Shown here in pieces: positions 1-10,311 of a stretch of DNA of 64,000 nt; within the stretch, counting starts at the first letter, position 1, and each line of letters begins with the position of its first letter. The stretch is from assembly GCF_039526385.1 (NCBI RefSeq), contig NZ_BAAAIX010000003.1:48960-112959 (forward strand), given 5' to 3'. The position numbers and the translations under genes were made by a program. Under the pieces are notes generated by a model. It saw nothing but the letters and a program-made list of their open reading frames with translations. It did no database searches and was not told where the DNA came from. The stretch comes from Luteococcus peritonei (GTDB lineage Bacteria > Actinomycetota > Actinomycetes > Propionibacteriales > Propionibacteriaceae).

Positions 1-1559
1 AGCTGAAGGAGGGCGGCACCGTCCGCTTCGCCATCAGCTACCTGCCCAGCAACTGGAACCTCAACAGCATCGACGGCAACGGTGTGGACAACAGCACCAT
101 CGCGAGCTACACCATGCCGGTGAACTGGGTCTACAACGAGGACGCCAGCTTCACCGAGAACAAGGACTTCCTGGAGTCCTACGAGGTGGTCGAGCCCAAG
201 GACGGCAAGGGCCAGGTCGTGACCCTGCACCTGAACCCCAATGCCAAGTGGAACTCCGGCCGCACCATCGACTGGGCCGACTACGAGGCCACCTGGAAGG
301 CCATGAACGGCTCCGACAAGGCCTTCAAGCCCGCCACCACCGACGGCTTCAACGAGATTGCCTCGGTCACCAAGGGCGAGAAGGAGACCGACGTCGTCGT
401 CACCTTCAAGAAGTCCTACCCGGACTGGTCCAACGTCCTCAGCAGCATCCTCCCCAAGGAGGGCGTGGCCACCCCCGAGCTCTTCAACACCGGCTGGACC
501 ACCTACAAGGACGAGTGGCACACCGGACCCTTCGCCTTCGACAAGCTCGACAAGGCGCAGAAGATGATCACCCTGAAGCGCAATGACAAGTTCTGGGGTG
601 ACAAGGCCCTGCTGGACAGCGTCAGCTTCCGCCAGCTGGAGACCCCGGCCGACGTCAACGCCTTCGCCAACAACGAGATCGACGTCGTGGACGTCATGAT
701 CAACGCCACCGCGGTGAACACCGCCAAGAAGCGCGCCGATGCCGACATCCGTGCGGCGGGTTCGCGCCAGTGGCGCCACTTCACCTTCAACGGCAAGGCC
801 GGCAACCTGGCCGACCAGAACGTGCGCCAGGCCATCGTGAAGGCCACCAACCGCGAGGCGATCGCCAAGTCCGACCTGGTGGGCCTGCCGGTCAATGCCT
901 CCGAGCTGATGCTGGGCAACCACTTCTTCATGCCCGGCCAGGAGGGCTACAAGGACAACTCCGGCGACTTCAAGTACGACGTCGAGGCCGCCAAGAAGCA
1001 GCTCGACGAGGCCGGCTGGAAGCTTCCCGAGGGCAAGACCATCCGCGAGAAGGACGGCAAGCCGCTGACCGTGAAGTACACCGTGCTGACCGGCGTGCCC
1101 ACCAGCGAGAACGAGGGCAAGCTGCTGCAGAAGGACCTGGCGGCCGTCGGCATCGACATGAAGTTCGTGAACATCGCCCCCGATGACATGAGCAAGACGC
1201 TGACCGCACACTCCTTCGAGATCATGGCCTTCACCTGGCAGGGCACCAACTACCCGATGGCCAATGTGCGCCAGATCTACGGCGCCAAGACCGAGGGTGA
1301 CCCGGAGCCCAGCGAGTCGAACTACGCCCAGCTGGTGAACCCGGAGATCGAGAAGCTGATCCCGCAGATCGCCACCGAGGTGGACAAGACCAAGCGCCAG
1401 GACCTGACCAACCAGGCCGACAAGCTGATCTGGGACGAGGTGCACACCCTGCCGATCTACCGTCGCATCGGTTACGCCGCCACCCCGAAGAACCTGGCCA
1501 ACTACGGCTCGGCCACCTTCCAGACCATCCCGGTCGAGGACATCGGCTACACCAAGTGA
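1..1559 (+). CDS. ABC transporter family 5 substrate-binding protein, 5' end missing
   Basis: The reading frame is open from base 3, so the gene begins outside the window and its signal peptide is not seen. About 519 residues are visible. The content is that of an SBP_bac_5 (peptide/oligopeptide-binding) protein: a KEGGTVRFAIS-like entry strand, a W..G..IDW segment, a KRNDKFWG segment and the NVRQAIVKATNRE region typical of this family. Such proteins capture peptides or related solutes outside the membrane and hand them to an ABC permease. No permease follows on this strand; a separate complete importer lies convergently downstream on the other strand. A GTG at 84 is in frame but is internal, because the frame upstream codes for conserved sequence. 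The substrate cannot be read from the sequence. Confidence 0.9.
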   Translation, partial: LKEGGTVRFAISYLPSNWNLNSIDGNGVDNSTIASYTMPVNWVYNEDASFTENKDFLESYEVVEPKDGKGQVVTLHLNPNAKWNSGRTIDWADYEATWKAMNGSDKAFKPATTDGFNEIASVTKGEKETDVVVTFKKSYPDWSNVLSSILPKEGVATPELFNTGWTTYKDEWHTGPFAFDKLDKAQKMITLKRNDKFWGDKALLDSVSFRQLETPADVNAFANNEIDVVDVMINATAVNTAKKRADADIRAAGSRQWRHFTFNGKAGNLADQNVRQAIVKATNREAIAKSDLVGLPVNASELMLGNHFFMPGQEGYKDNSGDFKYDVEAAKKQLDEAGWKLPEGKTIREKDGKPLTVKYTVLTGVPTSENEGKLLQKDLAAVGIDMKFVNIAPDDMSKTLTAHSFEIMAFTWQGTNYPMANVRQIYGAKTEGDPEPSESNYAQLVNPEIEKLIPQIATEVDKTKRQDLTNQADKLIWDEVHTLPIYRRIGYAATPKNLANYGSATFQTIPVEDIGYTK

Positions 1560-1587
1560 TCGACGCGGCCTGAGCCGCAGATCTCTC

Positions 1588-1625
1588 CACTGCGGGGGCC
1601 GGAGGAGACTCCGGCCCCCGCAGTG
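1588..1625. terminator. Bidirectional rho-independent-like terminator
   Basis: A perfect 17-bp inverted repeat (1588-1604 and 1609-1625) with a GAGA loop lies between two convergent genes. There is no U-tract on either strand, as is common in high-GC actinobacteria. Confidence 0.8.
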
Positions 1626-1637
1626 CCGTGTCCGGCC

Positions 1638-2225
1638 TCAGAGCAGGATGGTGGCGGCGCAGCCGGCCAGCAGCACCAACAGCAGGACCAGCCGCTCCCA
1701 GCGCACCTGGACTCCGGTCTCGCCGGTTCGGGCGTCGGTGGCCCGGGCGGCGGCCTGCTCCTCGACGAGGCGGGCCGCTGCGGCCGCCGGGAGGTCCAGG
1801 CGCAGCACGACGGGCGTGGCGGTGCGGTAGTCGGGCACCGGCGTCGCCTGCGCCGCTCGGGGCCCATGGGTGGTCCTCAGACCGCCGCGGGCCGGTGCCG
1901 CCCAGGCCTTCCAGACCCGCCCCTGGGCGCGGACCTCCAGGCCCCAACGGGCCGAGGCCTGGTCCACGCCCCACCAGGGCAGGTGGACCCGACGGAAGGG
2001 ATTGTCCAGCACCAGCTCGTCGGCCAGCACCAGCCGGCCCGAGCCCCACAGCAGGAAGCCCACCAGCACCACCAGGCCGAGCCAGGGCAGGGCCCGCAGC
2101 GCGGCCCAGGGACCGCCGGTGACCAGCTCGAGCAGCAGCAGGAGCAGGCCGAGCACGGCCAGCGCGATGCTGCCGAACCTGCCGGTGCGGGAGGAGACGA
2201 CGACGGTGGGGCGCATGGGCTCCAT
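1638..2225 (-). CDS. PH-domain (bPH_6-like) membrane protein
   Basis: 195 residues starting at the ATG at 2225 (a second ATG lies at 2216). Two adjacent hydrophobic helices occupy roughly residues 12-55. They are followed by a beta-rich segment (GSGRLVLADELVLDNPFRRV, then a W-rich strand) of the kind annotated as bacterial PH domain 6 in actinobacteria, and a last hydrophobic helix at the C terminus. The function of these small membrane proteins is not established. It lies 32 bp downstream of the last ABC importer gene on the same strand and could be cotranscribed with it, but nothing in the sequence links it to transport. Confidence is high that it is a gene and moderate for the domain name. 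Confidence 0.7.
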   Translation of the reverse strand: MEPMRPTVVVSSRTGRFGSIALAVLGLLLLLLELVTGGPWAALRALPWLGLVVLVGFLLWGSGRLVLADELVLDNPFRRVHLPWWGVDQASARWGLEVRAQGRVWKAWAAPARGGLRTTHGPRAAQATPVPDYRTATPVVLRLDLPAAAAARLVEEQAAARATDARTGETGVQVRWERLVLLLVLLAGCAATILL

Positions 2226-2257
2226 TGTGGCCCACGCAGCCCACCGTCGAGATGGCC

Positions 2258-3316
2258 TCAGTCGTGCAGTCCGCGTCGTGCCTCGGTGGCCCCGCCGGCA
2301 CGAACCGGCTCCACCGGCACCACCTCGCGCAGCTCCGCGTGGTGGCATGCGCTGTCGTGCGCACTGGTGCCGTCGGGGCGCGGTTCGAGCGCGGGCACCT
2401 CGGTGCGGCAGATGTCGGTGGCCTTCCAGCAACGGGTGTGGAAGCGACAGCCCGCGGGCGGGTTGGCGGGGGAGGGGACATCGCCCGAGAGCACGATCTG
2501 GTCGCGGCTGCCGCGCAGCGTCGGGTCGGGCAGTGGCACCGCACTGAGCAGGGCCTGGGTGTAGGGGTGCGTGGGCCGCTCGTAGATCTGCTGCTCGTCG
2601 CCGAGCTCCACCATCTTGCCCAGGTACATCACGCCCACCCGGTCGGAGATGTGGCGCACCACGGCCAGGTCATGGGCGATGAAGACATAGGCCAGGCCCA
2701 GCTCGTCCTGCAGCTTCTCCAGCAGGTTCACCACCTGCGCCTGCACCGAGACGTCCAGGGCGCTGACCGGCTCGTCGCAGATCAGCACCTTGGGGTTCAG
2801 CGCGATGCCACGGGCGATGCCGATGCGCTGGCGCTGGCCGCCGGAGAACTGGTGCGGATAGCGGTTGATGTGCTCCGGGTTCAGGCCCACCTGCTCCAGC
2901 AGCTCCTGCACCCGGGCGCGCCGGCCAGCCTTGCCGACCTCCTCGGGATGGATCTCGAAGGGCTCCCCGATGATGTCGCCCACCGTCATGCGCGGGTTGA
3001 GCGAGGTGTAGGGGTCCTGGAAGACGATCTGCACGTCCTTGCGCAGCTTGCGCATGGCCCCACCCGACTTGTCGTGGACGCTCTCGCCCCGGAAGTGCAG
3101 GGTGCCCTCGGTGGGCTCCTCCAGGCGCATCAGCAGCCGGCCCAGGGTCGACTTGCCGCAGCCGGACTCTCCCACGATGCCCAGCGTCTCGCCGGGGTAG
3201 AGGTCCAGGTCGACGCCGTCGACGGCCTTGACATGGCCCACGGTGCGACGGATGACGCCGTCCTTGATCGGGTAGTACTTCTTCAGACCCCGGGCGGACA
3301 GGATCGGCTCAGCCAT
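2258..3316 (-). CDS. dppF: Peptide ABC transporter ATP-binding protein (OppF/DppF type)
   Basis: 352 residues. It is the second ATPase of a peptide-type importer and powers uptake through the DppB/DppC-like pore. Visible motifs are Walker A GESGCGKST, the Q-loop QIVFQDPYTSLNPR, the signature LSGGQ-equivalent FSGGQRQRIGIARG and Walker B VLICDEPVSALDVS. The C-terminal oligopeptide/dipeptide extension contains the Cys-rich GCRFHTRCWKA segment found in OppF-like proteins. Its ATG overlaps the stop of the upstream ATPase gene by 8 bases, so the two subunits are translationally coupled. Opp versus Dpp specificity cannot be told from sequence, so the symbol is a family label. Confidence 0.9.
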   Translation of the reverse strand: MAEPILSARGLKKYYPIKDGVIRRTVGHVKAVDGVDLDLYPGETLGIVGESGCGKSTLGRLLMRLEEPTEGTLHFRGESVHDKSGGAMRKLRKDVQIVFQDPYTSLNPRMTVGDIIGEPFEIHPEEVGKAGRRARVQELLEQVGLNPEHINRYPHQFSGGQRQRIGIARGIALNPKVLICDEPVSALDVSVQAQVVNLLEKLQDELGLAYVFIAHDLAVVRHISDRVGVMYLGKMVELGDEQQIYERPTHPYTQALLSAVPLPDPTLRGSRDQIVLSGDVPSPANPPAGCRFHTRCWKATDICRTEVPALEPRPDGTSAHDSACHHAELREVVPVEPVRAGGATEARRGLHD

Positions 3317-4355
3317 GGAAGACCTCCTCGGCGAAGTGGCAGGCGCTGGCGCGGTCGGGCGAGGCGGCCGGGTCGACCACCGGCAGCAGGGCCGGTGGCT
3401 CCCCGCCGCGGCAGATCTCGGCGGCGCGCGGGCAGCGAGGGTGGAAGGCGCAGCCCGACGGGATCGCCATCAGGTTCGGCGGCAGCCCGCCGATGGCGCG
3501 CAGCTGCTGGCCCTTCTGGTCCAGCCGCGGGATGGAGTCGATCAGGCCGCGGGTGTAGGGGTGCGCCGGGCGGGCGTAGACGTCCAGCACGTCGGCGGTC
3601 TCCACCATCCGCCCGGCGTACATCACGTTGATCCGGTCGGCGACGTCGGCCACCACGCCCAGGTCGTGGGTGATCAGGATCAGGCCCATCCGGCGCTCCT
3701 CCTGGAGCTCCTTGAGCAGGTCCATGATCTGCGCCTGCACCGTCACGTCCAGGGCGGTGGTGGGCTCGTCGGCGATCAGCACCGCCGGGTCCAGCGCGAT
3801 CGACATGGCGATCATGATGCGTTGGCGCATGCCGCCGCTGAACTGGTGCGGATAGGCGTCGACGCGCTGCTTGGCGGCCGGGATCCGCACCCGTTCCATC
3901 AGCTCGACGGCGCGCTGCCTGGCATCGGACTTGTTCATCCCCCGGTGCACCCGGAACATCTCGGCGATCTGCCAGCCCACCGGGAAGACCGGGTTGAGCG
4001 AGCTGAGGGCGTCCTGGAAGACCATGGCGATCTCGGCGCCACGGACGTGCTGGCGCTCCTTCTCCGGCAGGGCGAGCAGGTCGGTGCCGCAGTAGAGCAC
4101 CCGCCCCTGGGGGATCCGGGCCGGCGGCGAGTCGAGGATGCCCATGATGGCCTGGGCGGTGACCGACTTGCCGGAGCCGGACTCACCCAGGATGGCGAGC
4201 GTCTCGCCCTCGTCGAGGGTGAAGTCGACCCCGTTGATGGCATGCGCCACGCCGGCGCGGGTGTGGAAGTCGACGTGGAGGTCCTCGACCTCCAGCAGCC
4301 GCCCGTCGGTCGGGGTCCAGGTGCGTCGGGCGGTCCTGGCCGAACTCTTCGACAT
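3309..4355 (-). CDS. dppD: Peptide ABC transporter ATP-binding protein (OppD/DppD type)
   Basis: 348 residues from the ATG at 4355. It is the first ATPase of the peptide importer and pairs with the DppF-like subunit. Walker A GESGSGKSV, Q-loop MVFQDALSSLNPV, signature FSGGMRQRIMIAMS and Walker B VLIADEPTTALDVT are all present. The C-terminal region carries the cysteines (GCAFHPRCPRAAEIC) that bind an Fe-S cluster in some family members. The start lies 8 bp after the stop of the permease gene; an in-frame GTG one codon upstream (4358) is an alternative. The frame stays open far upstream on this strand, but that stretch is the shadow of the permease gene. Confidence 0.9.
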   Translation of the reverse strand: MSKSSARTARRTWTPTDGRLLEVEDLHVDFHTRAGVAHAINGVDFTLDEGETLAILGESGSGKSVTAQAIMGILDSPPARIPQGRVLYCGTDLLALPEKERQHVRGAEIAMVFQDALSSLNPVFPVGWQIAEMFRVHRGMNKSDARQRAVELMERVRIPAAKQRVDAYPHQFSGGMRQRIMIAMSIALDPAVLIADEPTTALDVTVQAQIMDLLKELQEERRMGLILITHDLGVVADVADRINVMYAGRMVETADVLDVYARPAHPYTRGLIDSIPRLDQKGQQLRAIGGLPPNLMAIPSGCAFHPRCPRAAEICRGGEPPALLPVVDPAASPDRASACHFAEEVFHG

Positions 4356-4363
4356 CACAGCAA

Positions 4364-5374
4364 TCACCGCAGCTTCGGGTCGAGGGCGTCGCGGATGACC
4401 TCGCCCAGCATGATGAATGCCAGCACGGTCAGCGACAGGAACAGGGAGGGGAAGGCGAGCATCCAGGGGGCCGAGGAGATGTAGCCCAGGCCGGAGGCCT
4501 CGCTGATGGCGATGCCCCAGCTGATGGTGGGCGCCTTCAGGCCGATGCCCAGGAAGCTCAGCGTCGCCTCGATGGCGATGTAGCTGCCCAGGTTGATGGT
4601 GGCCACCACCAGCACCGCGGCCATGGCATTGGGCAGGATGTGGCGGCTGATGATCCGCCAGGGGCTGGCTCCCAGGGCCCGCGCGGCCTGCACGTACTCG
4701 TTGGGCTTGACCTGCAGCACCGAGGAGCGCATCAGCCGCGCCAGGCTGGGCCAGCCGAGCAGCACCAGGGCGGCGACCACCTTGGCCACCACCACCAGGT
4801 AGGGGGTCTCGGAGGTGCTGGGGAAGGAGTAGAGGATGACGATGCCGCCGAGCAGCAGCGGGATGGCGAAGAAGACCTCGCCGATCCGGGAGAGCAGGGT
4901 GTCCACCCAGCCACCGGCATAGCCCGCGATGATGCCGATCAGACCGCCGAGCAGGGTGGTTCCCAGCGTGGTGAGCAGGCCCACCAGGATGGAGGAGCGG
5001 GCGCCGTGGATGGTGCGGGCGTAGATGTCGCAGCCCTGCACGTCGGTGCCGAACCAGTGCTGTCCCGAGGGGGCCTGGCGGGCGATGTTCAGGTTGCACA
5101 GGTAGGGATCGGTGCGGGTGAACATCTGCGGCACCAGCGCGATCGCCAGCAGCACCGCGATCAGGGCCACCGAGAACCAGAACATCGGCTTGTGCCGCAT
5201 CTCGCCCCAGGCGTCGGACCACAGCGAGTTGCCCTTGTCCGGGTTGGACGGTGTGCCGCCCGGACCGGCGGCGGGATCGGAGGAGACCGGGATCAGCGAG
5301 GTGCCGGCGTCGGCGGGCTCCAGGGCCCCGGTGACCGAGGCCGAGGTGGGCGGGTTGAGGGTGTTGTCAGTCAT
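4364..5374 (-). CDS. dppC: Peptide ABC transporter permease (OppC/DppC type)
   Basis: 336 residues. It is an inner-membrane pore subunit with an unusually long N-terminal cytosolic stretch of about 70 residues rich in Pro, Ala and Gly before the first helix (MFWFSVALIAVLLAIALVP). The family features follow: the HWFGTDVQGCDIYARTIHG segment, about six helices, and the EAA-type loop (residues near RALGASPWRIISRHILPN) that contacts the ATPases. Its ATG overlaps the stop of dppB by 8 bases, and the dppD start follows its stop after 8 bp, so it is part of one operon. Confidence 0.9.
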   Translation of the reverse strand: MTDNTLNPPTSASVTGALEPADAGTSLIPVSSDPAAGPGGTPSNPDKGNSLWSDAWGEMRHKPMFWFSVALIAVLLAIALVPQMFTRTDPYLCNLNIARQAPSGQHWFGTDVQGCDIYARTIHGARSSILVGLLTTLGTTLLGGLIGIIAGYAGGWVDTLLSRIGEVFFAIPLLLGGIVILYSFPSTSETPYLVVVAKVVAALVLLGWPSLARLMRSSVLQVKPNEYVQAARALGASPWRIISRHILPNAMAAVLVVATINLGSYIAIEATLSFLGIGLKAPTISWGIAISEASGLGYISSAPWMLAFPSLFLSLTVLAFIMLGEVIRDALDPKLR

Positions 5375-6296
5375 GGGTGATCCTCGGGTCCAGGACGCTG
5401 TACAGGATGTCCACGATCAGGTTCATCAGCAGGTAGACCAGCACCAGGCAGGTCACCGCGCCGACCACCGAGACACCGTCGCGCTGTGAGATCGAGCGGA
5501 CGATGAAGCCACCGATGCCGTTGATGTTGAAGATCCGCTCGGTGACGATGGCACCGCCCATCAGGGCACCGAAGTCGTAGCCCATGAAGGTGATCACCGG
5601 GATCAGCGAGTTGCGCAGCGCGTGCACGCTGATGGTGCGTGCGTTCGACAGGCCCTTGGCCTTGGCGGTGCGCACGTAGTCGGCGCGCAGGTTCTCCACC
5701 AGGTTGGTACGGGTGAGCCGGGCGACGTAGGCCACCGAGAGCGAGCCCAGCACCATGCCCGGCATCACCAGCTGCTGCCAGGTGCCCTGGGTGGCGGTGA
5801 CCGGGAAGACCGAGTTGAGCCCGGTGCGCAGCACGGTGAACTGGGCCAGTCCGCCGATCACGAAGACCGGGATGGAGATGACGACCAGTGTGGAGACGGT
5901 CACAAGGCTGTCGATGAAGCGACCCTTGCGGATGCCCGCCAGCACGCCGGCGGTGATGCCGACGAGGGCCTCGAAGAGCAGCGCGATCAGGGCCAGCTTG
6001 AGCGTGGTGGGGTAGCGGAGCGCCAGCTCGGAGACCACGCTGTTGTGGTAGAAGTTCGTGCCCAGGTCGCCCTGCAGCAGCTTGCCCAGGTAGAGCAGGT
6101 ACTGCACCACCAGCGGCTTGTCCAGGTTGTACTCACGCTTGAAGTTCTCGATGTAGGCGGGGGTGCAGTCACGCTCGCCGCAACGACCCACCCACGGGTC
6201 GCCGGGCAGTGCGTAGACGAGCACGAAGAGCAGGAAGGTCGCGCCGATGATCACCGGGATCATCTGGACCAGCCGCCGCAGGATGTACTTGGCCAT
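5367..6296 (-). CDS. dppB: Peptide ABC transporter permease (OppB/DppB type)
   Basis: 309 residues from the ATG at 6296 (a TTG directly before it is less likely). It is an inner-membrane permease with an N-terminal helix (RRLVQMIPVIIGATFLLFVL), the FMYALPGDP-like motif LVYALPGDP and the conserved loop TAKAKGLSNARTISVHALRN that docks onto the ATPase. A purine-rich ribosome-binding site (GAGAG) precedes the start. The gene is separated from the upstream binding-protein gene by 123 bp containing two strong hairpins, so it may be transcribed at a lower level than the binding protein. It forms the pore together with the DppC-like subunit. Confidence 0.9.
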   Translation of the reverse strand: MAKYILRRLVQMIPVIIGATFLLFVLVYALPGDPWVGRCGERDCTPAYIENFKREYNLDKPLVVQYLLYLGKLLQGDLGTNFYHNSVVSELALRYPTTLKLALIALLFEALVGITAGVLAGIRKGRFIDSLVTVSTLVVISIPVFVIGGLAQFTVLRTGLNSVFPVTATQGTWQQLVMPGMVLGSLSVAYVARLTRTNLVENLRADYVRTAKAKGLSNARTISVHALRNSLIPVITFMGYDFGALMGGAIVTERIFNINGIGGFIVRSISQRDGVSVVGAVTCLVLVYLLMNLIVDILYSVLDPRITHD

Positions 6297-6329
6297 CAAC
6301 TCTCGCTTTCGACAGGGGCCCCACGCGCT

Positions 6330-6364
6330 CCGGTGGTGCGTCGGACGGGCCGACGCACCACCGG
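6330..6364 (-). terminator. Intercistronic hairpin, attenuator or partial terminator
   Basis: A perfect 15-bp stem (6330-6344 with 6350-6364, loop ACGGG) lies between the binding-protein gene and dppB. Such stems commonly stabilise the binding-protein mRNA and reduce read-through into the membrane genes. Confidence 0.6.
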
Positions 6365-6382
6365 ATGTGCGGGTCGGGTGCC

Positions 6383-6412
6383 GGGGGCTGTGGCCGTCAC
6401 CACGGCCCCCCG
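6383..6412 (-). terminator. Second intercistronic hairpin after dppA
   Basis: GGGGGCTGTGG pairs with CCACGGCCCCC across a short loop, giving an 11-bp stem with one G-U pair. It begins only a few bases after the dppA stop codon on the minus strand. Confidence 0.5.
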
Positions 6413-6419
6413 CACGGGA

Positions 6420-8075
6420 TCACTTGGTGCTGATCGCGCTCAGGTCCAGGGTCCCGAAGGGGGTCACCTTCACATTGGTCACCTTGGTGGACCAGGCCAC
6501 CGGGGTGGCCGCGCTCCACAGCGGGGCGGTGGGCAGGTCGGTGGCGAGCATCGCCTCGGCCTCCTGGTACAGCTTGTTCGCCTCCTCCGGGGTGGTGGCG
6601 GCAGCCGCCTGCTTCAGCTTGGCGTCGAAGGCGGGATTGTCGTACTTGGCGTCGTTGGAGGCCGCACCCTTGGCATAGATCGGGGTCAGGAAGTTCTCGA
6701 TCGAGGGGTAGTCCATCTGCCAGCCGCCGCGGAAGCCGCCCTTGAGCTCGCCGGCCTTGATCTGGGTGCGCAGGGTCTTGAAGTCCGGGGTGATGTTCAC
6801 CTGGCAGTCCATGCCCAGGTTGGCCTTCAGCTGGTTGCACACGGCATCGGCCCACAGCTTGTGGCCGCCGTCGCCGTTCACCGAGATCTGGAAGGTTCCC
6901 TTGTAGCCGCCGGCCGCCTCGTAGGCGGTCTTCGCCGCGGCGGCGTCGAAGGTGCAGGAGTCACCGCAGGCGCCGGCCTTGTAGCCGTCCACCACCGGGG
7001 CCACCCAGCTGGAGGCAGGGGTGCGGGTGCCGTTGAAGACCTGCTTGGTGATCGACTCCCGGTCGATGGCGCGGGCGATCGCCTTGCGCAGCTCCGGCTT
7101 GCCCTTCAGCTGCTCGTCGGCGGGGGAGAAGGTGAGCACCTGCATGACGCCGGAGTCACGCACCTGGGTGCGGTCCGCGCCCAGGGTGTTCTTCCACTGG
7201 TCGTTGGCCAGCTGGTCGGAGGGGATGATGTCGGTGAAGTCGATCTGGTCGGCCATCAGGTCCGCATAGGCAGCCGCGGCGTCGTTGTAGATCCGGTAGG
7301 TCACCTTGTCCACGTGCGGCTTGAAGCTGCCCGCGTACTCCGGGTTCTTCTCCAGCACGATCTCGGTGGCGGTGTTGGAGGTCACCTTGAAGGGGCCGGC
7401 GCCGATCGGCTGCTTGCCGAAGGACTCGGACTTGGGATCGGTGAAGAAGGTGTCGGGCTGGGGCGAGAAGGCCGTGTAGCCCAGGCGCACCGGCAGGTTG
7501 GAGACCGGCTCGCTGGTGGTGATGGTGAAGGTGTGGTCGTCCACCACCTTCAGGCCGGACAGCTTGTCGGCCTTCGGCTTGGTCTTGCACTCCTCGTCGC
7601 TGCACTGCAGGTCGGCGTAGCCGGCCACCGGCTCGAAGAAGTAGCCGTTCTGCTGGCCGTTGGGCATGTAGGCGGCGTAGTTCCAGGCGTCGACGAAGTT
7701 CTTGGCCTTCACCTCGGTGCCGTCGCTGAACTTGTAGCCGGGCTTGATCTTGACCGTGAAGACCTTGTTGTCCTTGGTCTCGATGCTCTCGGCGATGTCG
7801 TTCTCGGGAGCGGCGGTCTCGGAGTTGTAGCGGACCAGCTTCGCGGTCACCGCGTCCACGACGTTGCCGCCGCAGACCTCGGTGGTGTTGGAGCCGAGCA
7901 GCGGGTTCTCGGGCGTGCAGCCACGGATGATGATCGCGCCCCCGTCCTTGGTGGCCGCGGCATCACCCGAGCCGGAGCCGGATGCGGCGGGAGTGCTGGA
8001 GCTGCCTCCGCAGGCGGTCGCCGCGAAGGCGACGGTGGCCATGGCGGCGGCGGCGAGAGAGCGAGAAACTCGCAT
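6420..8075 (-). CDS. dppA: ABC transporter substrate-binding lipoprotein (SBP family 5)
   Basis: 551 residues. It is an extracytoplasmic binding protein for a peptide-type importer. The N terminus is a lipoprotein signal: MRVSR, a hydrophobic stretch, then AATAC with Cys22 as the lipidation site, followed by a Gly/Ser-rich linker. The SBP_bac_5 body has a KFSDGTEVKAKNFVDAWNY-type segment and ELRKAIARAIDRESI. It is the first gene of a minus-strand operon followed by both permeases and both ATPases. Cys residues in the body (GACGDSC, LQCSDEEC) suggest disulfides. A leader of about 100 nt precedes it. The substrate is not readable; peptides are the family default. Confidence 0.92.
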   Translation of the reverse strand: MRVSRSLAAAAMATVAFAATACGGSSSTPAASGSGSGDAAATKDGGAIIIRGCTPENPLLGSNTTEVCGGNVVDAVTAKLVRYNSETAAPENDIAESIETKDNKVFTVKIKPGYKFSDGTEVKAKNFVDAWNYAAYMPNGQQNGYFFEPVAGYADLQCSDEECKTKPKADKLSGLKVVDDHTFTITTSEPVSNLPVRLGYTAFSPQPDTFFTDPKSESFGKQPIGAGPFKVTSNTATEIVLEKNPEYAGSFKPHVDKVTYRIYNDAAAAYADLMADQIDFTDIIPSDQLANDQWKNTLGADRTQVRDSGVMQVLTFSPADEQLKGKPELRKAIARAIDRESITKQVFNGTRTPASSWVAPVVDGYKAGACGDSCTFDAAAAKTAYEAAGGYKGTFQISVNGDGGHKLWADAVCNQLKANLGMDCQVNITPDFKTLRTQIKAGELKGGFRGGWQMDYPSIENFLTPIYAKGAASNDAKYDNPAFDAKLKQAAAATTPEEANKLYQEAEAMLATDLPTAPLWSAATPVAWSTKVTNVKVTPFGTLDLSAISTK

Positions 8076-8422
8076 GAAGTGCCTCCTGTGTGGTGGGGAC
8101 CGTGCCCCCTGGATCGACAGTGCGCCCCGCCGTCCCGTGGTCGACGTCGGCCCCGGGCACCTGCTGCGGTGCGGTGGCCGAAAAGCTACACGCGCGCTCC
8201 CGGGCGGGGAACAGCCTCGGCGCCGGTGACATCACATCGTTACCTTTTTGATCACATCGGCCCAAGCTTTGCCGGGAGGCGCGAGGGTGCGGGCCCCCGG
8301 CGTCGATGTGGGTTTGGGCTGCAACGGTTGATAGGCTGCCAAGGCTGTCCGCCGTCGGCGGGAGCATGCCCAAGTTCCACGGCCGTCGGGGCCGCGCCGG
8401 ACGATCGAAGAGAGTTCCACGA
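8076..8422. other. Divergent intergenic region between dppA and secY
   Basis: 347 bp without a gene. On the minus strand TTCCCC and TAGCTT (8183-8188 on the plus strand) with a 17-nt spacer could drive dppA. Near 8231-8259 there are two exact copies of ATCACATCG 20 bp apart. TAGGCT at 8332-8337 is a possible -10 for secY. Nothing else is recognised. Confidence 0.5.
8231..8259. promoter_or_regulatory. Direct repeat, candidate operator
   Basis: ATCACATCG occurs at 8231-8239 and 8251-8259. The 20-bp period puts both copies on the same face of the helix, as expected for cooperative binding of a regulator of dppA and/or secY. The AT-rich spacer includes TTTTTG. Confidence 0.4.
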
Positions 8423-9735
<1,313 letters not shown>

Positions 9736-9739
<4 letters not shown>

Positions 9740-10311
9740 GACTTCTCATCATGGGCGCCCCCGGCGCCGGCAAGGGCACCCAGGCCAAGCTGATCAGCAA
9801 CCACTACCGCATCCCCGCGATCTCCACCGGGGCGATCTTCCGCGCCAACATCGCCGCGAAGACGGAGCTGGGCAAGCGGGTCGACGAGCTGATCCAGGGC
9901 GGGAACTTCGTGCCCGACGTGATCACCACCGCCGTCGTGGCCAAGCGCCTGATGGAGCCCGACGCCAAGGGTGGCTTCCTGCTGGACGGCTACCCCCGCA
10001 CCAGCGAGCAGGTGGAGGCCCTGGACATCATCCTGGCGGACCTGCGCACCAACCTGGACTGCGTCGTCTCGCTCGACGTGGACATCGACCAGCTGGTGGA
10101 CCGGCTGCTGAAGCGCGCCCAGATCGAGGGCCGCGCCGACGACAACGAGGAGACCATCCGCCACCGGATGGCCGTCCACCAGGCCGAGACCGCCGAGCTG
10201 ATGGACATCTACCGCGACCGCGGCATCCTGGTGAACGTCGACGGCGAGGGCACCGTGGACCAGGTGGCCGAGCGGATCTTCGCCGCCATCGACAAGTTCA
10301 GCGGCCGCTGA
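9736..10311 (+). CDS. adk: Adenylate kinase
   Basis: 191 residues from the GTG at 9736, which overlaps the secY stop. It catalyses ATP + AMP to 2 ADP in the cytosol. The P-loop GAPGAGKGTQA (near residues 7-17), the AMP-binding STGAIFR, the LLDGYPRT motif and the arginines of the short LID region (IEGRADDNEETIRHRM) are present. The short LID without zinc cysteines makes this the short form usual in actinobacteria. The gene ends in a one-base stop/start overlap with map, so secY, adk and map form one translationally coupled unit. Confidence 0.96.
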
